A DNA stretch of 64,000 bases, taken from Candidatus Nitrohelix vancouverensis. Lineage in GTDB: Bacteria > Nitrospinota > Nitrospinia > Nitrospinales > VA-1. The stretch covers positions 770,557 to 834,556 of the forward strand of contig CP048620.1 of the NCBI GenBank assembly GCA_015698305.1. Direction: 5' to 3'. The position numbers and the translations under genes were made by a program. Within the stretch, counting starts at the first letter, position 1, and each line of letters begins with the position of its first letter. The notes beneath the pieces are model-generated. The model searched no databases and was not told where the DNA came from. It saw only the letters and a list, made by a program, of their open reading frames with translations. Shown piece after piece: positions 17,463 through 25,080 of the stretch.

Positions 17463-17880
17463 GATAGCTGTGTTCCAAAAAATTTCTGAATTGATATTCA
17501 TCTCCAAGGACATACTCGCGAAACCAGTCGGGAGGCTGTACTTCGGACAGATCGCCGCGCAAAAATCCGGGCAGGGAATCGGCGGGCGATTCGACGGGGA
17601 AGCCGTTAATGTAAACCTGATCGCGTTGCAAACTCACCCTCCAGAACTCGCGCGATAATTTGAAATGAAACCAGAGGGTCTGCAAATCGGGCTGGCTTTG
17701 ATAACAGAAATTGCCGCAGTACAAACAACGCCAACCGCCTGAGGCTACGATCATGCCGCATTGTCCGCAACCGCGTTTCAACATTTCGCCGGATTCGAGT
17801 TTGCGAACCACGATCCGGCATTCGGTCAAATGGGCGCCGCCCCGATTTTGCGGGATGCGACGCAACGACAGCTTTCTCAT
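17443..17880 (-). CDS. Zinc-ribbon protein of unknown function
   Basis: 145 residues, starting MRKLSLRRIPQNRGG. A zinc ribbon at about 38-57 reads CGQCGMIVASGGWRCLYCGN. The rest is acidic and aromatic (LQTLWFHFKLSREFWRVSLQ, PPDWFREYVLGDEYQFRNFLE). I do not recognise a family. The start is preceded by AGGCGCGAG and by two tandem ORFs that begin with the same MRKLS. It lies between the ATPase gene and the HTH gene on the minus strand. Confidence 0.55.
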   Translation of the reverse strand: MRKLSLRRIPQNRGGAHLTECRIVVRKLESGEMLKRGCGQCGMIVASGGWRCLYCGNFCYQSQPDLQTLWFHFKLSREFWRVSLQRDQVYINGFPVESPADSLPGFLRGDLSEVQPPDWFREYVLGDEYQFRNFLEHSYHEFTQS

Positions 17881-17891
17881 CTCGCGCCTTT

Positions 17892-17960
17892 CTATCCTGT
17901 GAATATGATAAGTGTTTCATCCCGGCCTTTTCTCAACTGTGAATGCGACAGCTTTCTCAT
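17892..17960 (-). CDS. Small leader ORF 2 before the zinc-ribbon gene (22 residues)
   Basis: ATG at 17960, TAG at 17892-17894, then 11 bases to the zinc-ribbon ATG. The peptide begins MRKLSHSQLRKGRDET and ends LIIFTG. It shares MRKLSH and LRKGR with ORF 1. Divergence is mostly amino-acid changing, yet length is identical. Confidence 0.4.
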   Translation of the reverse strand: MRKLSHSQLRKGRDETLIIFTG

Positions 17961-17971
17961 CTCGCGCCTCT

Positions 17972-18040
17972 CTATCTCCTAAGTTCGATAAGTTTTTCAT
18001 TCCGGCCTTTTCTCAACTCTACATGCGACAGCTTTCTCAT
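17972..18040 (-). CDS. Small leader ORF 1 before the zinc-ribbon gene (22 residues)
   Basis: ATG at 18040, TAG at 17972-17974. Strong ribosome-binding site (GGGGAGAG directly before ATG). The peptide begins MRKLSHVELRKGRNEK and ends LIELRR: very basic. Lies 41 bp after the ATPase stop. Likely part of the same transcript. Function unknown. Confidence 0.4.
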   Translation of the reverse strand: MRKLSHVELRKGRNEKLIELRR

Positions 18041-18081
18041 CTCTCCCCTTCTTCCTTTCTATGCAATGGCCGAAGATGGAA

Positions 18082-20313
18082 TCAGGCCGCAAGCGTCAAA
18101 CCGCCCGCTTCTTCCAGAATGTGTTCCTTGAAACCGCTCAATTCCTGGGCCTCGCCAATGGAGGCGTAATGCGCGACCAGCACATTGTCCAGATAGCCTT
18201 GCGCTTTCATCTTGCTCAATCCTCTGAGCAGGGCGCGCAGATTATTTGGAGTGAGGGACTCGGCTTCGATACACAGGGCGCGCAGAGTGCGTAGATGGGA
18301 CTTCATGCGAAAACGCGAAAGCCGGGAAACAAGAGCGGTGAGAAACGGAACCATGAACAGAACGAAATGACCGGAATTGAGGGTGTCGAAAGGGATCAAC
18401 TTGCCCTGCCGACTCCAACCCATCTGCAAATCCTTGCCGGTGAAATCTATAGCGAACTCCAGATCGGGATCGATCAGACGCAATATCTTTCCCGCTTCGT
18501 CCTGCAAACCGGCGGCGGCGCGCGCAACAATGTCGCCTTGCAAACCGGAAGGACCGAACAGACTCTCCGCCTGTTTCATGATTTCCAAATCCTGTTCCGC
18601 ATCCGCTCTGGCGCGTTTTAAATCTTCCACCGCCTGGCGCTTGCCCTCTTCCTTCAAGGCTTGGTCGAGATCGGCGCGCAGTTGCCGGCGTCGATTCGTC
18701 AAATCCTGTTTATCCACTTGAAGCTGGGCGCGCTGATCCACCTGCTCCGACAAGAGCGGATTGACGTTTCTCTCCTTGCGAATCGCTTGCAAGGCCTCGT
18801 TGCAGGCAGTCACCCGGCTTTCGGCACGGATGCGTTCGACCTCTGCCGCATTGCGTTTTTCCAGCAGGCCGGTTTGACGCAATTCGAGCGAGCGATTCCA
18901 GTCTCTCCCTTCCTGCAATTGCTTTTGCAGATGCTCGCGTTTGGCGCGCATTTCTTCGAGGCTTTCCTGCGTTTCGAGATTCTTTTCTTCAAGAGCGCCG
19001 AGACTTTGACTCAGGTCGCGAATTTCCTCCGCTAAAATTTCCTGATAGGGCGTCATGTCCGTTTCGCAACGGATCGACCCGGCGATAGGACAGCGCGCGC
19101 TGGCCGCCGCCTGCGCGGCTTCTACAGTGTTCCTGCGCAGATTCAACTGTCGTTGAGTTTCAGCAAGCTCCGCCTCTTGTTTGCGGAATTGACCGGAAAG
19201 ACTGTCCCAGGGCTGGAGCAAATCATCCAGACTGGCCTGCAATCGATCCAGATCGGTCTTGTCCCGTTCCAACTGCTCCCATTCTGAATCGAAAGATTCT
19301 GCGGAACGCTGGGCGTCCAAACCACGCTTCAAATCCTCCAGCTCCTTTTGCAACGCCGCTTCCTCGCGGCGACCGGCTTCCTCGATCGCGTGCCGTTCCG
19401 CCAATGCGTCGAACTGCGCCGTCAGCGATTCCAGTTCATTCTCGCAACGCTCCAGATCGCTTTGGAGCGCATCAATCGCCGGACCCTTTCCATTCTCCGG
19501 CTGAATACAGGCAACCGCGCCCGCTTGTTCGCGGATCATGGTTTTTTTCTCGACGAGCGCAGACTTCAATAATTTTTGGATCATCTTCAAATTGTCCTGA
19601 GCCGACAAGGATGCAGACCAGGCCTGCAAGGCGGCGTCGAGAACGCGACGAATGCGCGCCCAGCGTTGCGGTTCCTGAGACTCAAAATGCATCTCCAGTT
19701 TATGCGTGATCGAAGCGCAGTCCTCCTTACAATCAAACAAATCGTCCATTGTCTTCATTGCAAACTCCTGCAGCAGCAAATTCAACAATCCGGAACCCAG
19801 ATAACGCCTGGTGAAATAGGCCATCGCCATCATGCGCACCCAGTCCTTGTCAATCGACCAGGTTTCCGGCGAATGAGAAATCACCCATTGCAGTTTCTTC
19901 GCCGCGCTCAGACCGAGAAATTCCTGCGGATCGAAGGCGACGGACACCGCGCCAATGTTTTCCTTGATCCAATAATTCCCTTCCTCGAACTTCAATTGCG
20001 CCTGATCGATTCGGATCGGACGGCGTTCGCCCTGCTTGCCTTCTTTCAGAAAACAACGCTCAATGACCCGGCGTTCCGAACCCTGTTCCGCGACCGCCTC
20101 GACGCGAATCGCGTCTTGAGAAGTGAATTTGAGGATGTCGTCCAGATTTTTGGCCCGACCCGGTATCTCGCCCAGCAAAACCAGCTTGAAAGCCTCCAAA
20201 ATCGCTGATTTTCCGACTCCATTGACATTATTTGACGTGAATAAATCAAGCCCCGTCAGCGCCACATTGCGGGTTTGATCCTTGAATCCCTCAAAAATTA
20301 ATTGCCTGATCAT
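18082..20313 (-). CDS. SbcC/RecF-like SMC-family ATPase with long coiled coil
   Basis: 743 residues. N-terminal half of the head: P-loop FTSNNVNGVGKSAILEA (Lys35, Ser36), close to the RecF/SbcC form. Long coiled coils occupy about 255-620. Between them lies a hook-like CPIAGSIRC element near residue 410, reminiscent of the Rad50 zinc hook. The C-terminal head is atypical: NSGHF stands where the LSGGE signature would be, and the Walker B segment reads LCIEAESLT instead of hhhhDE, but a VLVAHY H-loop-like motif is present. DNA end processing or a phage/defence role is likely. No SbcD-like nuclease is next to it. It is divergent from the repressor gene. Confidence 0.7.
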   Translation of the reverse strand: MIRQLIFEGFKDQTRNVALTGLDLFTSNNVNGVGKSAILEAFKLVLLGEIPGRAKNLDDILKFTSQDAIRVEAVAEQGSERRVIERCFLKEGKQGERRPIRIDQAQLKFEEGNYWIKENIGAVSVAFDPQEFLGLSAAKKLQWVISHSPETWSIDKDWVRMMAMAYFTRRYLGSGLLNLLLQEFAMKTMDDLFDCKEDCASITHKLEMHFESQEPQRWARIRRVLDAALQAWSASLSAQDNLKMIQKLLKSALVEKKTMIREQAGAVACIQPENGKGPAIDALQSDLERCENELESLTAQFDALAERHAIEEAGRREEAALQKELEDLKRGLDAQRSAESFDSEWEQLERDKTDLDRLQASLDDLLQPWDSLSGQFRKQEAELAETQRQLNLRRNTVEAAQAAASARCPIAGSIRCETDMTPYQEILAEEIRDLSQSLGALEEKNLETQESLEEMRAKREHLQKQLQEGRDWNRSLELRQTGLLEKRNAAEVERIRAESRVTACNEALQAIRKERNVNPLLSEQVDQRAQLQVDKQDLTNRRRQLRADLDQALKEEGKRQAVEDLKRARADAEQDLEIMKQAESLFGPSGLQGDIVARAAAGLQDEAGKILRLIDPDLEFAIDFTGKDLQMGWSRQGKLIPFDTLNSGHFVLFMVPFLTALVSRLSRFRMKSHLRTLRALCIEAESLTPNNLRALLRGLSKMKAQGYLDNVLVAHYASIGEAQELSGFKEHILEEAGGLTLAA

Positions 20314-20492
20314 GATAGTTTCCCTTATGCTCTGTGTGAATAAATACGGCTCTCAAACGAAAATGAAACTGGCATCCAGCAGACCCATGATTAGCCAGCT
20401 GTCTAATTCACAAAACAAGTATCGGACATTTATCCGTATTCGTCAACAGAAAACCGAATAAAAAGCGAAAATTATTTCGGTAATGTGTATAT
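20314..20492. promoter_or_regulatory. Divergent promoter/operator region between ATPase and repressor genes
   Basis: 179 bp. It holds CGGA-cattta-TCCG (20423-20436), an imperfect inverted repeat ACCGAATAA...TTATTTCGGT (20453-20482), and the 13-mer aaaattatttcgg (20468-20480) that also occurs at 17088-17100. These are candidates for repressor binding. I cannot place the promoters firmly. Confidence 0.4.
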
Positions 20493-21386
20493 ATGAGTGA
20501 AAATTCAGACCAGCCGGTTTTGAAACGGATCGAGTTATTGCGGGGATCGCTCAGCCTGAAGGGCTTTTGCGAGCGTTGCGATATTAGTTATACCGCGCTC
20601 CAGAAATCCGTCGTCCGCGGCAAGGTTCCCAATCTGGATATTCTGGAGAAGATCGCTAAGAAGGAAGGAGTCAATCTGCAATGGTTGATCAGCGGACCGC
20701 AAGCCCTATCCACTCTCAGCGCCACGCTCAATCGCAACCTGGTCGCCCTGCGTCGCCAGCGCGGCTGGTCGCAGTCCGAACTCGCCGAAAAAGCAGGACT
20801 CGGCGCCGTATCGCTCAAGCTCCTCGAAGAAGGCGCCTGGCCGCTCAGCATCGACGAACTGGCGACGCTTTCCGAAGCTCTGGGCGCGCCGCCGCAAACC
20901 TTTTTGCTGGACGACATGCAAGTCGCGCCCGCCACCGAACTGAAAATTCTGAAATCGTCCAGCTCCGCCAAGGCGCCGAAGATCAAGGATGAAGACTATG
21001 TCTCCATTCCCCTGACCAGCTCCGCCATCGCCGCCGGGCAACCCATCATTCAGGAAGACCAGATCGAGGACTATGTCTTATTGCATGTGCGGGCGGCGGG
21101 CCGACGCGGAAACCTGGTCGCCAGCCGGGTGGAAGGGGTATCCATGGAGCCGATGCTGCATTCCGGCGATATTGTGGTGATCGACCGCAATCAAAAGACG
21201 ATACAGAAAAACCGCATCTTCGCCATCTACCATCAAGACGGCCTGACCGCGAAGTATCTGGAAATGCAGAAGAATCTGCTGGTATTGCGACCGATCAATC
21301 CCATGTCGCAGGTGCAGATCATCAACCTCGACGAACAGCCCGACCCCATCGTCGGGCGCATCATAGGAGCCTGGAAGGAATTGTAA
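20493..21386 (+). CDS. LexA/CI-type repressor with two HTH domains and S24 peptidase domain
   Basis: 297 residues. First HTH, about 12-67 (SLKGFCERCDISYTALQKSV...LQWLISG), is of the phage CI-like class. A second XRE-type HTH, about 75-135, reads LVALRRQRGWSQSELAEKAG. A linker then leads to an Ala-Gly cleavage-type site in SSAIAAGQPI. The S24 peptidase domain has the catalytic Ser in VEGVSMEPML and Lys in LTAKYLEM. The protein should dimerise, repress the accessory or phage genes and self-cleave on RecA activation. Two HTH domains in one S24 repressor are unusual. It is transcribed away from the ATPase block. Confidence 0.8.
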   Translation: MSENSDQPVLKRIELLRGSLSLKGFCERCDISYTALQKSVVRGKVPNLDILEKIAKKEGVNLQWLISGPQALSTLSATLNRNLVALRRQRGWSQSELAEKAGLGAVSLKLLEEGAWPLSIDELATLSEALGAPPQTFLLDDMQVAPATELKILKSSSSAKAPKIKDEDYVSIPLTSSAIAAGQPIIQEDQIEDYVLLHVRAAGRRGNLVASRVEGVSMEPMLHSGDIVVIDRNQKTIQKNRIFAIYHQDGLTAKYLEMQKNLLVLRPINPMSQVQIINLDEQPDPIVGRIIGAWKEL

Positions 21387-21429
21387 GCGCTGAAATTTTC
21401 CGTTTAATTTTTATTTAAGACACTGCATA

Positions 21430-21858
21430 ATGGTTTCTATGACTGAAGAAACGGAATATTCAGAATCCTTCAAAATTCTGCTGGCGGACGACACGCCGAT
21501 GAACCTGACCCTGGCCACCAAACTGCTGACGCGCCGGGGACATCAGGTCAACACCAGCGTCAACGGACTCGAAGCCTTCGAGTTGTTTCAGAAAGAACCT
21601 TTCGACCTGATCCTGATGGACGTGCAAATGCCCGTCATGGGCGGGGTCGAAGCCACGCAGAAAATCCGCGAATACGAAAAGACCAACACGCCCGGCAAGC
21701 GCATGCCCATCATCGCCCTCACCGCCAACGACAGCGAAAGCGACCGCGAAGAATACCTCCGCTCCGGTATGGACGGCGTCATCACCAAACCCCTCAACAT
21801 CAAAACCATCGTTCAGGAAATCAAAGACATCATCAAAGCCATGCCCGGCAACTCCTAA
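21430..21858 (+). CDS. Single-domain response regulator (receiver only)
   Basis: 142 residues. Receiver fold with the acidic pair DD (LLADDTPMN), the phospho-acceptor Asp in LILMDVQMPVMGG, Thr in ALTAND and Lys in ITKPL. There is no output domain. The sequence is like receivers split from hybrid histidine kinases. 43 bp after the repressor stop, so possibly the same transcript. No kinase is nearby. The stop codon is followed at once by a repeat-family hairpin (21860-21874). Confidence 0.8.
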   Translation: MVSMTEETEYSESFKILLADDTPMNLTLATKLLTRRGHQVNTSVNGLEAFELFQKEPFDLILMDVQMPVMGGVEATQKIREYEKTNTPGKRMPIIALTANDSESDREEYLRSGMDGVITKPLNIKTIVQEIKDIIKAMPGNS

Positions 21859-21962
21859 CGCAGATTGCATCTGATGGCAAAGGGCCGCAGCTATTTAATT
21901 GCGCTCAGTGGGATCAAAAGCAGTGCGAGATTAGCGTGAAGAATGTAAACGGTAATTTTAGT
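21859..21962. repeat. Short repeat-family copy after the receiver gene
   Basis: Begins right after TAA. Holds a near-perfect GCAGAT-TGC-ATCTGa hairpin (21860-21874), the ttgcgctca segment and the agcagtgcgag segment of the island repeat family. Confidence 0.6.
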
Positions 21963-22214
21963 ATGGCAACTTATATAGGACTGGTCCGAAAAGATCCGAA
22001 TTCAGATTTTGGCGTCGACTTTCCAGATTTTCCTGGATGCGTGACCGGCGCGCGGACAATCAAAAAAGTCCGAAACATGGCGCAGGAAGCATTGGAACTT
22101 CATATAGAAGCGATGATGGAAGAAGGACTCCCCATTCCAGCGCCCAGCTCTTGGGAAAAAATTATCAAAGACCACGATCAACCAGACGTAATGATGATTC
22201 CAGTAATCATTTAA
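21963..22214 (+). CDS. HicB-family antitoxin-like protein, no HicA partner seen
   Basis: 83 residues from the ATG at 21963; a GTG at 21936 would add nine. MATYIGLVRKDPNSDFGVDF, PDFPGCVTGARTIKKVRNMA, QEALELHIEAMMEEGLPIP is the degenerate RNase H-like HicB fold. HicB antitoxins normally pair with a 60-residue HicA mRNA interferase; none is seen on either side. There is no C-terminal DNA-binding domain. It may be an orphan antitoxin, perhaps protecting against toxins of incoming elements. Confidence 0.7.
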   Translation: MATYIGLVRKDPNSDFGVDFPDFPGCVTGARTIKKVRNMAQEALELHIEAMMEEGLPIPAPSSWEKIIKDHDQPDVMMIPVII

Positions 22215-22648
22215 TAAATAGTTAAGGCGAAAAGGAAGAGATATCAAAACAATTCGAGACTTTTCGGTTGCTGTCACAGGCCACCCGCATCACGTCATTG
22301 CGAGGAGCCTCAGCGACGAAGCAATCCAGTGACTTTCACAAAACGCTTAGCGACGCTGGATCGCCACGCGCCAATCAAATATTAAAACATGATACTGGCG
22401 TCGAAAAGACATGACACCCCCTCACCCTAGCCCTCTCCCGCCAGGGGAGAGGGACGGCGATCCGCCGCAGTATAAATTGCCGTAGCGCTTCAATTGCGCT
22501 CAGCGGGACCAATAGCAGTACGCGTCAGCGTTACGGCGCCTCGCCGGGCGGGCAACGCCCGCAGTATATATTGCCGCAATCTTTCAATTGCGCTCAACGG
22601 GAACAATAGCAGAGCGAGTTTAGCGTTACGGCCCCGGCGCCTCGCCGG
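22215..22648. repeat. Composite repeat island 1
   Basis: No gene. Holds part of the element beginning CGTCATTGCGAGGAGC (22293-about 22370), the ccctcaccctag...gggagaggg module (about 22421-22452), and mini-hairpins CGGCG-ATC-CGCCG (22455-22467), CGGCG-CCT-CGCCG (22534-22546), GCGGGC-AAC-GCCCGC (22548-22562) and CCGGCG-CCT-CGCCGG (22634-22648). The last ends exactly at the stop codon of the next minus-strand gene. Confidence 0.8.
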
Positions 22649-22948
22649 TCAGCCGACTTTGCCCAGCATCCAGCCTTTGATTTTTTCCCAGAACGCCACG
22701 AAGCCCGCGATGCCCGAGGTCGCGGTCCAGATCACCACACGGCCCAGAATCTCCAATCGTGTGACCCGCGATTTCAGCCCATAACGATCACCGTATAATG
22801 TTTCGTGATGCTCGGCCTGGGTTTTTGCGAGGTGCTCCTGATTGCTGATGACCCGAGTCAATTTCGCGGTCTGGTCCTGCAATTGCCTGTTCGTTTCTTT
22901 GAGAGAATCGCAGAGATCGCGCAGGTCTTCGTGTGTCGCCTGATTCAT
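22649..22948 (-). CDS. Small coiled-coil membrane protein, XhlA/holin-like
   Basis: 99 residues, start supported by AAGGGG six bases upstream. The N-terminal 65 residues are a charged coiled coil (LCDSLKETNRQLQDQTAKLTRVI), then one transmembrane helix (ILGRVVIWTATSGIAGFVAFWEKI). This is the layout of XhlA-type proteins that assist phage lysis. It is the last gene of the tail module on this strand. No endolysin is beside it. Confidence 0.5.
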   Translation of the reverse strand: MNQATHEDLRDLCDSLKETNRQLQDQTAKLTRVISNQEHLAKTQAEHHETLYGDRYGLKSRVTRLEILGRVVIWTATSGIAGFVAFWEKIKGWMLGKVG

Positions 22949-22969
22949 ATTTCCCCTTTATCCATTGGC

Positions 22970-23368
22970 TCAGAGGTTCGCTGGCCAATGCGTATCGTTT
23001 TTAAAATCGGAAGGGAGCGTGGACTCCAGCGTATCGGAGGCGGCGCGAACGGATTTCACCCAGTTCCAGATAGATTGGATGGCGTTGATCTCCGTCTGCT
23101 CTGGAGTCGTCCAACCCGCGTTTTCGGCTTTGATCTTGTTGAGTTCCACGGCGCGCGCGGTCAGGTTCGCTTGCTTCCATTCCGGGTAGGCCGCCAGAAT
23201 GCGACGACGCGCTTCGGCTTTGACCTGCTCCGGCGTGGGGCCATCGGCGGCGGCAATCGTATTGCCTTCTCCAAGCCAATTGACAACGCGCCGATCATCA
23301 AGCGGGTAGCTCGCGCCGGTGTCAACGTCGATCGCATATCTGTTCTCGGGGCCATATTTAAAATTCAT
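22970..23368 (-). CDS. Putative tail-fibre assembly protein
   Basis: 132 residues. Starts with GGAGG well placed upstream and overlaps the tail-fibre stop (TAATG). Sequence MNFKYGPENRYAIDVDTGAS, later PTPEQVKAEARRRILAAYPEWKQANLTARAVE and IQSIWNWVKSVRAASDTLE. The C-terminal helical W-x-x-x-V-R-x-x-S pattern occurs in small proteins after phage tail fibres. Role inferred from position and this pattern only. Confidence 0.5.
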   Translation of the reverse strand: MNFKYGPENRYAIDVDTGASYPLDDRRVVNWLGEGNTIAAADGPTPEQVKAEARRRILAAYPEWKQANLTARAVELNKIKAENAGWTTPEQTEINAIQSIWNWVKSVRAASDTLESTLPSDFKNDTHWPANL

Positions 23369-25080
23369 TAAAACACCTCCGCTTCTGCAGAAAATTGAAA
23401 AGAAATACTCGACGCAGGATATTGACCGAGTTGCGGACTGATCCCGATCTCAGAAAATCCCTTCGCCCCTGGCGATGAAATACTGAATTGCGCGGGAATT
23501 CCATTATTGTTGCTGTGCGCTGAATTGTAGGCGTAGCCCTGGATGCTCCAGGTTCGTATCGTAGGCGTCTCAAACATTTCCACGGGGAAAAACAGGACGC
23601 CCGAACCGCTGTTGCCCGATGCGTTGCCAATAAAGGGTATTGCCCCCGCGTTAGTCTCAGAGCCTGGCGCGCTGTCCTGCGCGTAGGTTTTCGCAAAATA
23701 CCGATTCGCCTTGAGCAGATCGCCCTGCGGCTCTGGTGGGACAAAATCTGTCAGGCTATCGCCCGTGTTCAATTGCGCCTGGAACAAATACAGCTCATCG
23801 CTCGCCACCGCATCCGTGTCGTCAATCCAAATCAGCAAGCCGATGTTCGTGGTGGAAGCGTTGACCGTCACGTCTTCAACGCTGAAATTTTGATTACTCG
23901 AAGTGATAGGGATATTTGCCGGTGTGTTGGCAAAATACCAGTCCGTGTTGAGCGTCGGGTTCGCGCCAGCCGCGCCCCATGCCGATACCGGGTCGGCGGT
24001 CGCCGCGTCTTTCGCGCCTCGCCACTCGATCACAGCGATGCGGATATTGTTGATACCAGATGAAGCATTCACCCGCGCCACAATGCCGATTGACGCTTTC
24101 CCATTTTTTACAAATGCCAGCGTGTCGCGATTCTCCAGCAATTGCATGAAGCCAAATTTTTTATTAGGCGTGACGACCGTCGCCTTCAAACCATAGGTCG
24201 ATCCAGCCGGAGGCGTTTCAGCGCTTCGCGCAAGATCAACAATGTCATTTCCATCAGACAGTAATTTGAATCGATCCGCTGTGTAGTCGCCGTCCTTGTT
24301 CTGAGAACCAATGATCGTAATCAACAGACCTTCGTTGATCGTATGCCCCGTAGTCGCGCCCCATTTCACGCGAACGCCCTCGGCTAGCGTCACCCAATCC
24401 GTGTCAGTATTGACTCCCGACGTCCACGAGCCTGTGTTCTTGCGCCATTTGAATGTGTCCGGCGTTCCCGTCGCATCAATGCGAACTTCGTAGACAGCGC
24501 CCCAATCCGTACCCGTGAAATTGTCGCCGGAATCGACGACGATGTCATTCAGCCCACCGCCAAAATCACGATTGGCGTCATAGCCCTTGATATTCGTGGT
24601 CGCGCTGAAACTTGTCCCGCGTTGCCACAGATCAAAGTTTGAATTGACCAACGCGTTATGTGATGTCTGAACGCTTGAAGCTGGCGCGGAACCCAAGTCC
24701 CACAACTCGACCCATGCGTCATCAGCCGCATTGCGTTGCTTGAGCTTACCCGCCATCGTGTCCGCCCAGAGCAGATGAGCGAAAGTCGGCGAGGGTTCAG
24801 AGGAGCCAACATAATAATTCTGCGACGCGCTTGATGGCGCGGAACCCAGATCCCATAAATCGATCCATGCGTCGTCGGCTTCGTTGCGTTGCTTGAATTT
24901 CCCAGACGTCGTGTCCGCCCAGAACATCGAAGCCTGCGTGACCAAAGGCTCGGTCGAGCCGCGATGACAGGCGCCGAGCGTATCGAGAAAATCAAGCGCC
25001 GCCTGCCAGTCCGGATACCAATCCGTTTTGCCGGCCGCGCCCTTGTTCAAATTAAAATTAGTCGTAAACGAATCCGCCAT
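23368..25080 (-). CDS. Phage tail fibre / receptor-binding protein
   Basis: 570 residues. The N-terminus holds two copies of a ~45-residue repeat (about 40-84 and 91-134), each with WADT-x-x-GK-x-KQRN-x-ADDAW-x-x-LWDLGSAP. The rest is beta-rich and Asn/Thr/Ser-rich with low similarity to anything I recognise (SNFDLWQRGTSFSATTNIKG begins a segment typical of phage fibre tails). The gene adjoins the tail-tip gene directly. It probably carries host recognition. The C-terminal region has VEMFETPTIRTWSIQGYAYN. Confidence 0.7.
   Translation of the reverse strand: MADSFTTNFNLNKGAAGKTDWYPDWQAALDFLDTLGACHRGSTEPLVTQASMFWADTTSGKFKQRNEADDAWIDLWDLGSAPSSASQNYYVGSSEPSPTFAHLLWADTMAGKLKQRNAADDAWVELWDLGSAPASSVQTSHNALVNSNFDLWQRGTSFSATTNIKGYDANRDFGGGLNDIVVDSGDNFTGTDWGAVYEVRIDATGTPDTFKWRKNTGSWTSGVNTDTDWVTLAEGVRVKWGATTGHTINEGLLITIIGSQNKDGDYTADRFKLLSDGNDIVDLARSAETPPAGSTYGLKATVVTPNKKFGFMQLLENRDTLAFVKNGKASIGIVARVNASSGINNIRIAVIEWRGAKDAATADPVSAWGAAGANPTLNTDWYFANTPANIPITSSNQNFSVEDVTVNASTTNIGLLIWIDDTDAVASDELYLFQAQLNTGDSLTDFVPPEPQGDLLKANRYFAKTYAQDSAPGSETNAGAIPFIGNASGNSGSGVLFFPVEMFETPTIRTWSIQGYAYNSAHSNNNGIPAQFSISSPGAKGFSEIGISPQLGQYPASSISFQFSAEAEVF

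Larger units (their letters stand above)
17881..18040 (-). repeat. 80-bp tandem duplication of leader and start codon before the zinc-ribbon gene
   Basis: The segment reading GCGACAGCTTTCTCATCTCG on the plus strand recurs at 80-bp steps: start codons at 18040, 17960 and 17880. The copies carry substitutions but no indels. Each includes a purine-rich ribosome-binding site and an ATG followed by AGAAAGCTGTCG. Each of the first two copies ends in an in-frame TAG. Confidence 0.88.

Noticed and set aside
17866-18040. Regular 80-bp repeats considered as CRISPR or iteron array
   Set aside because: Only three units, no spacer diversity, and each unit encodes an ORF; better explained as leader duplication.
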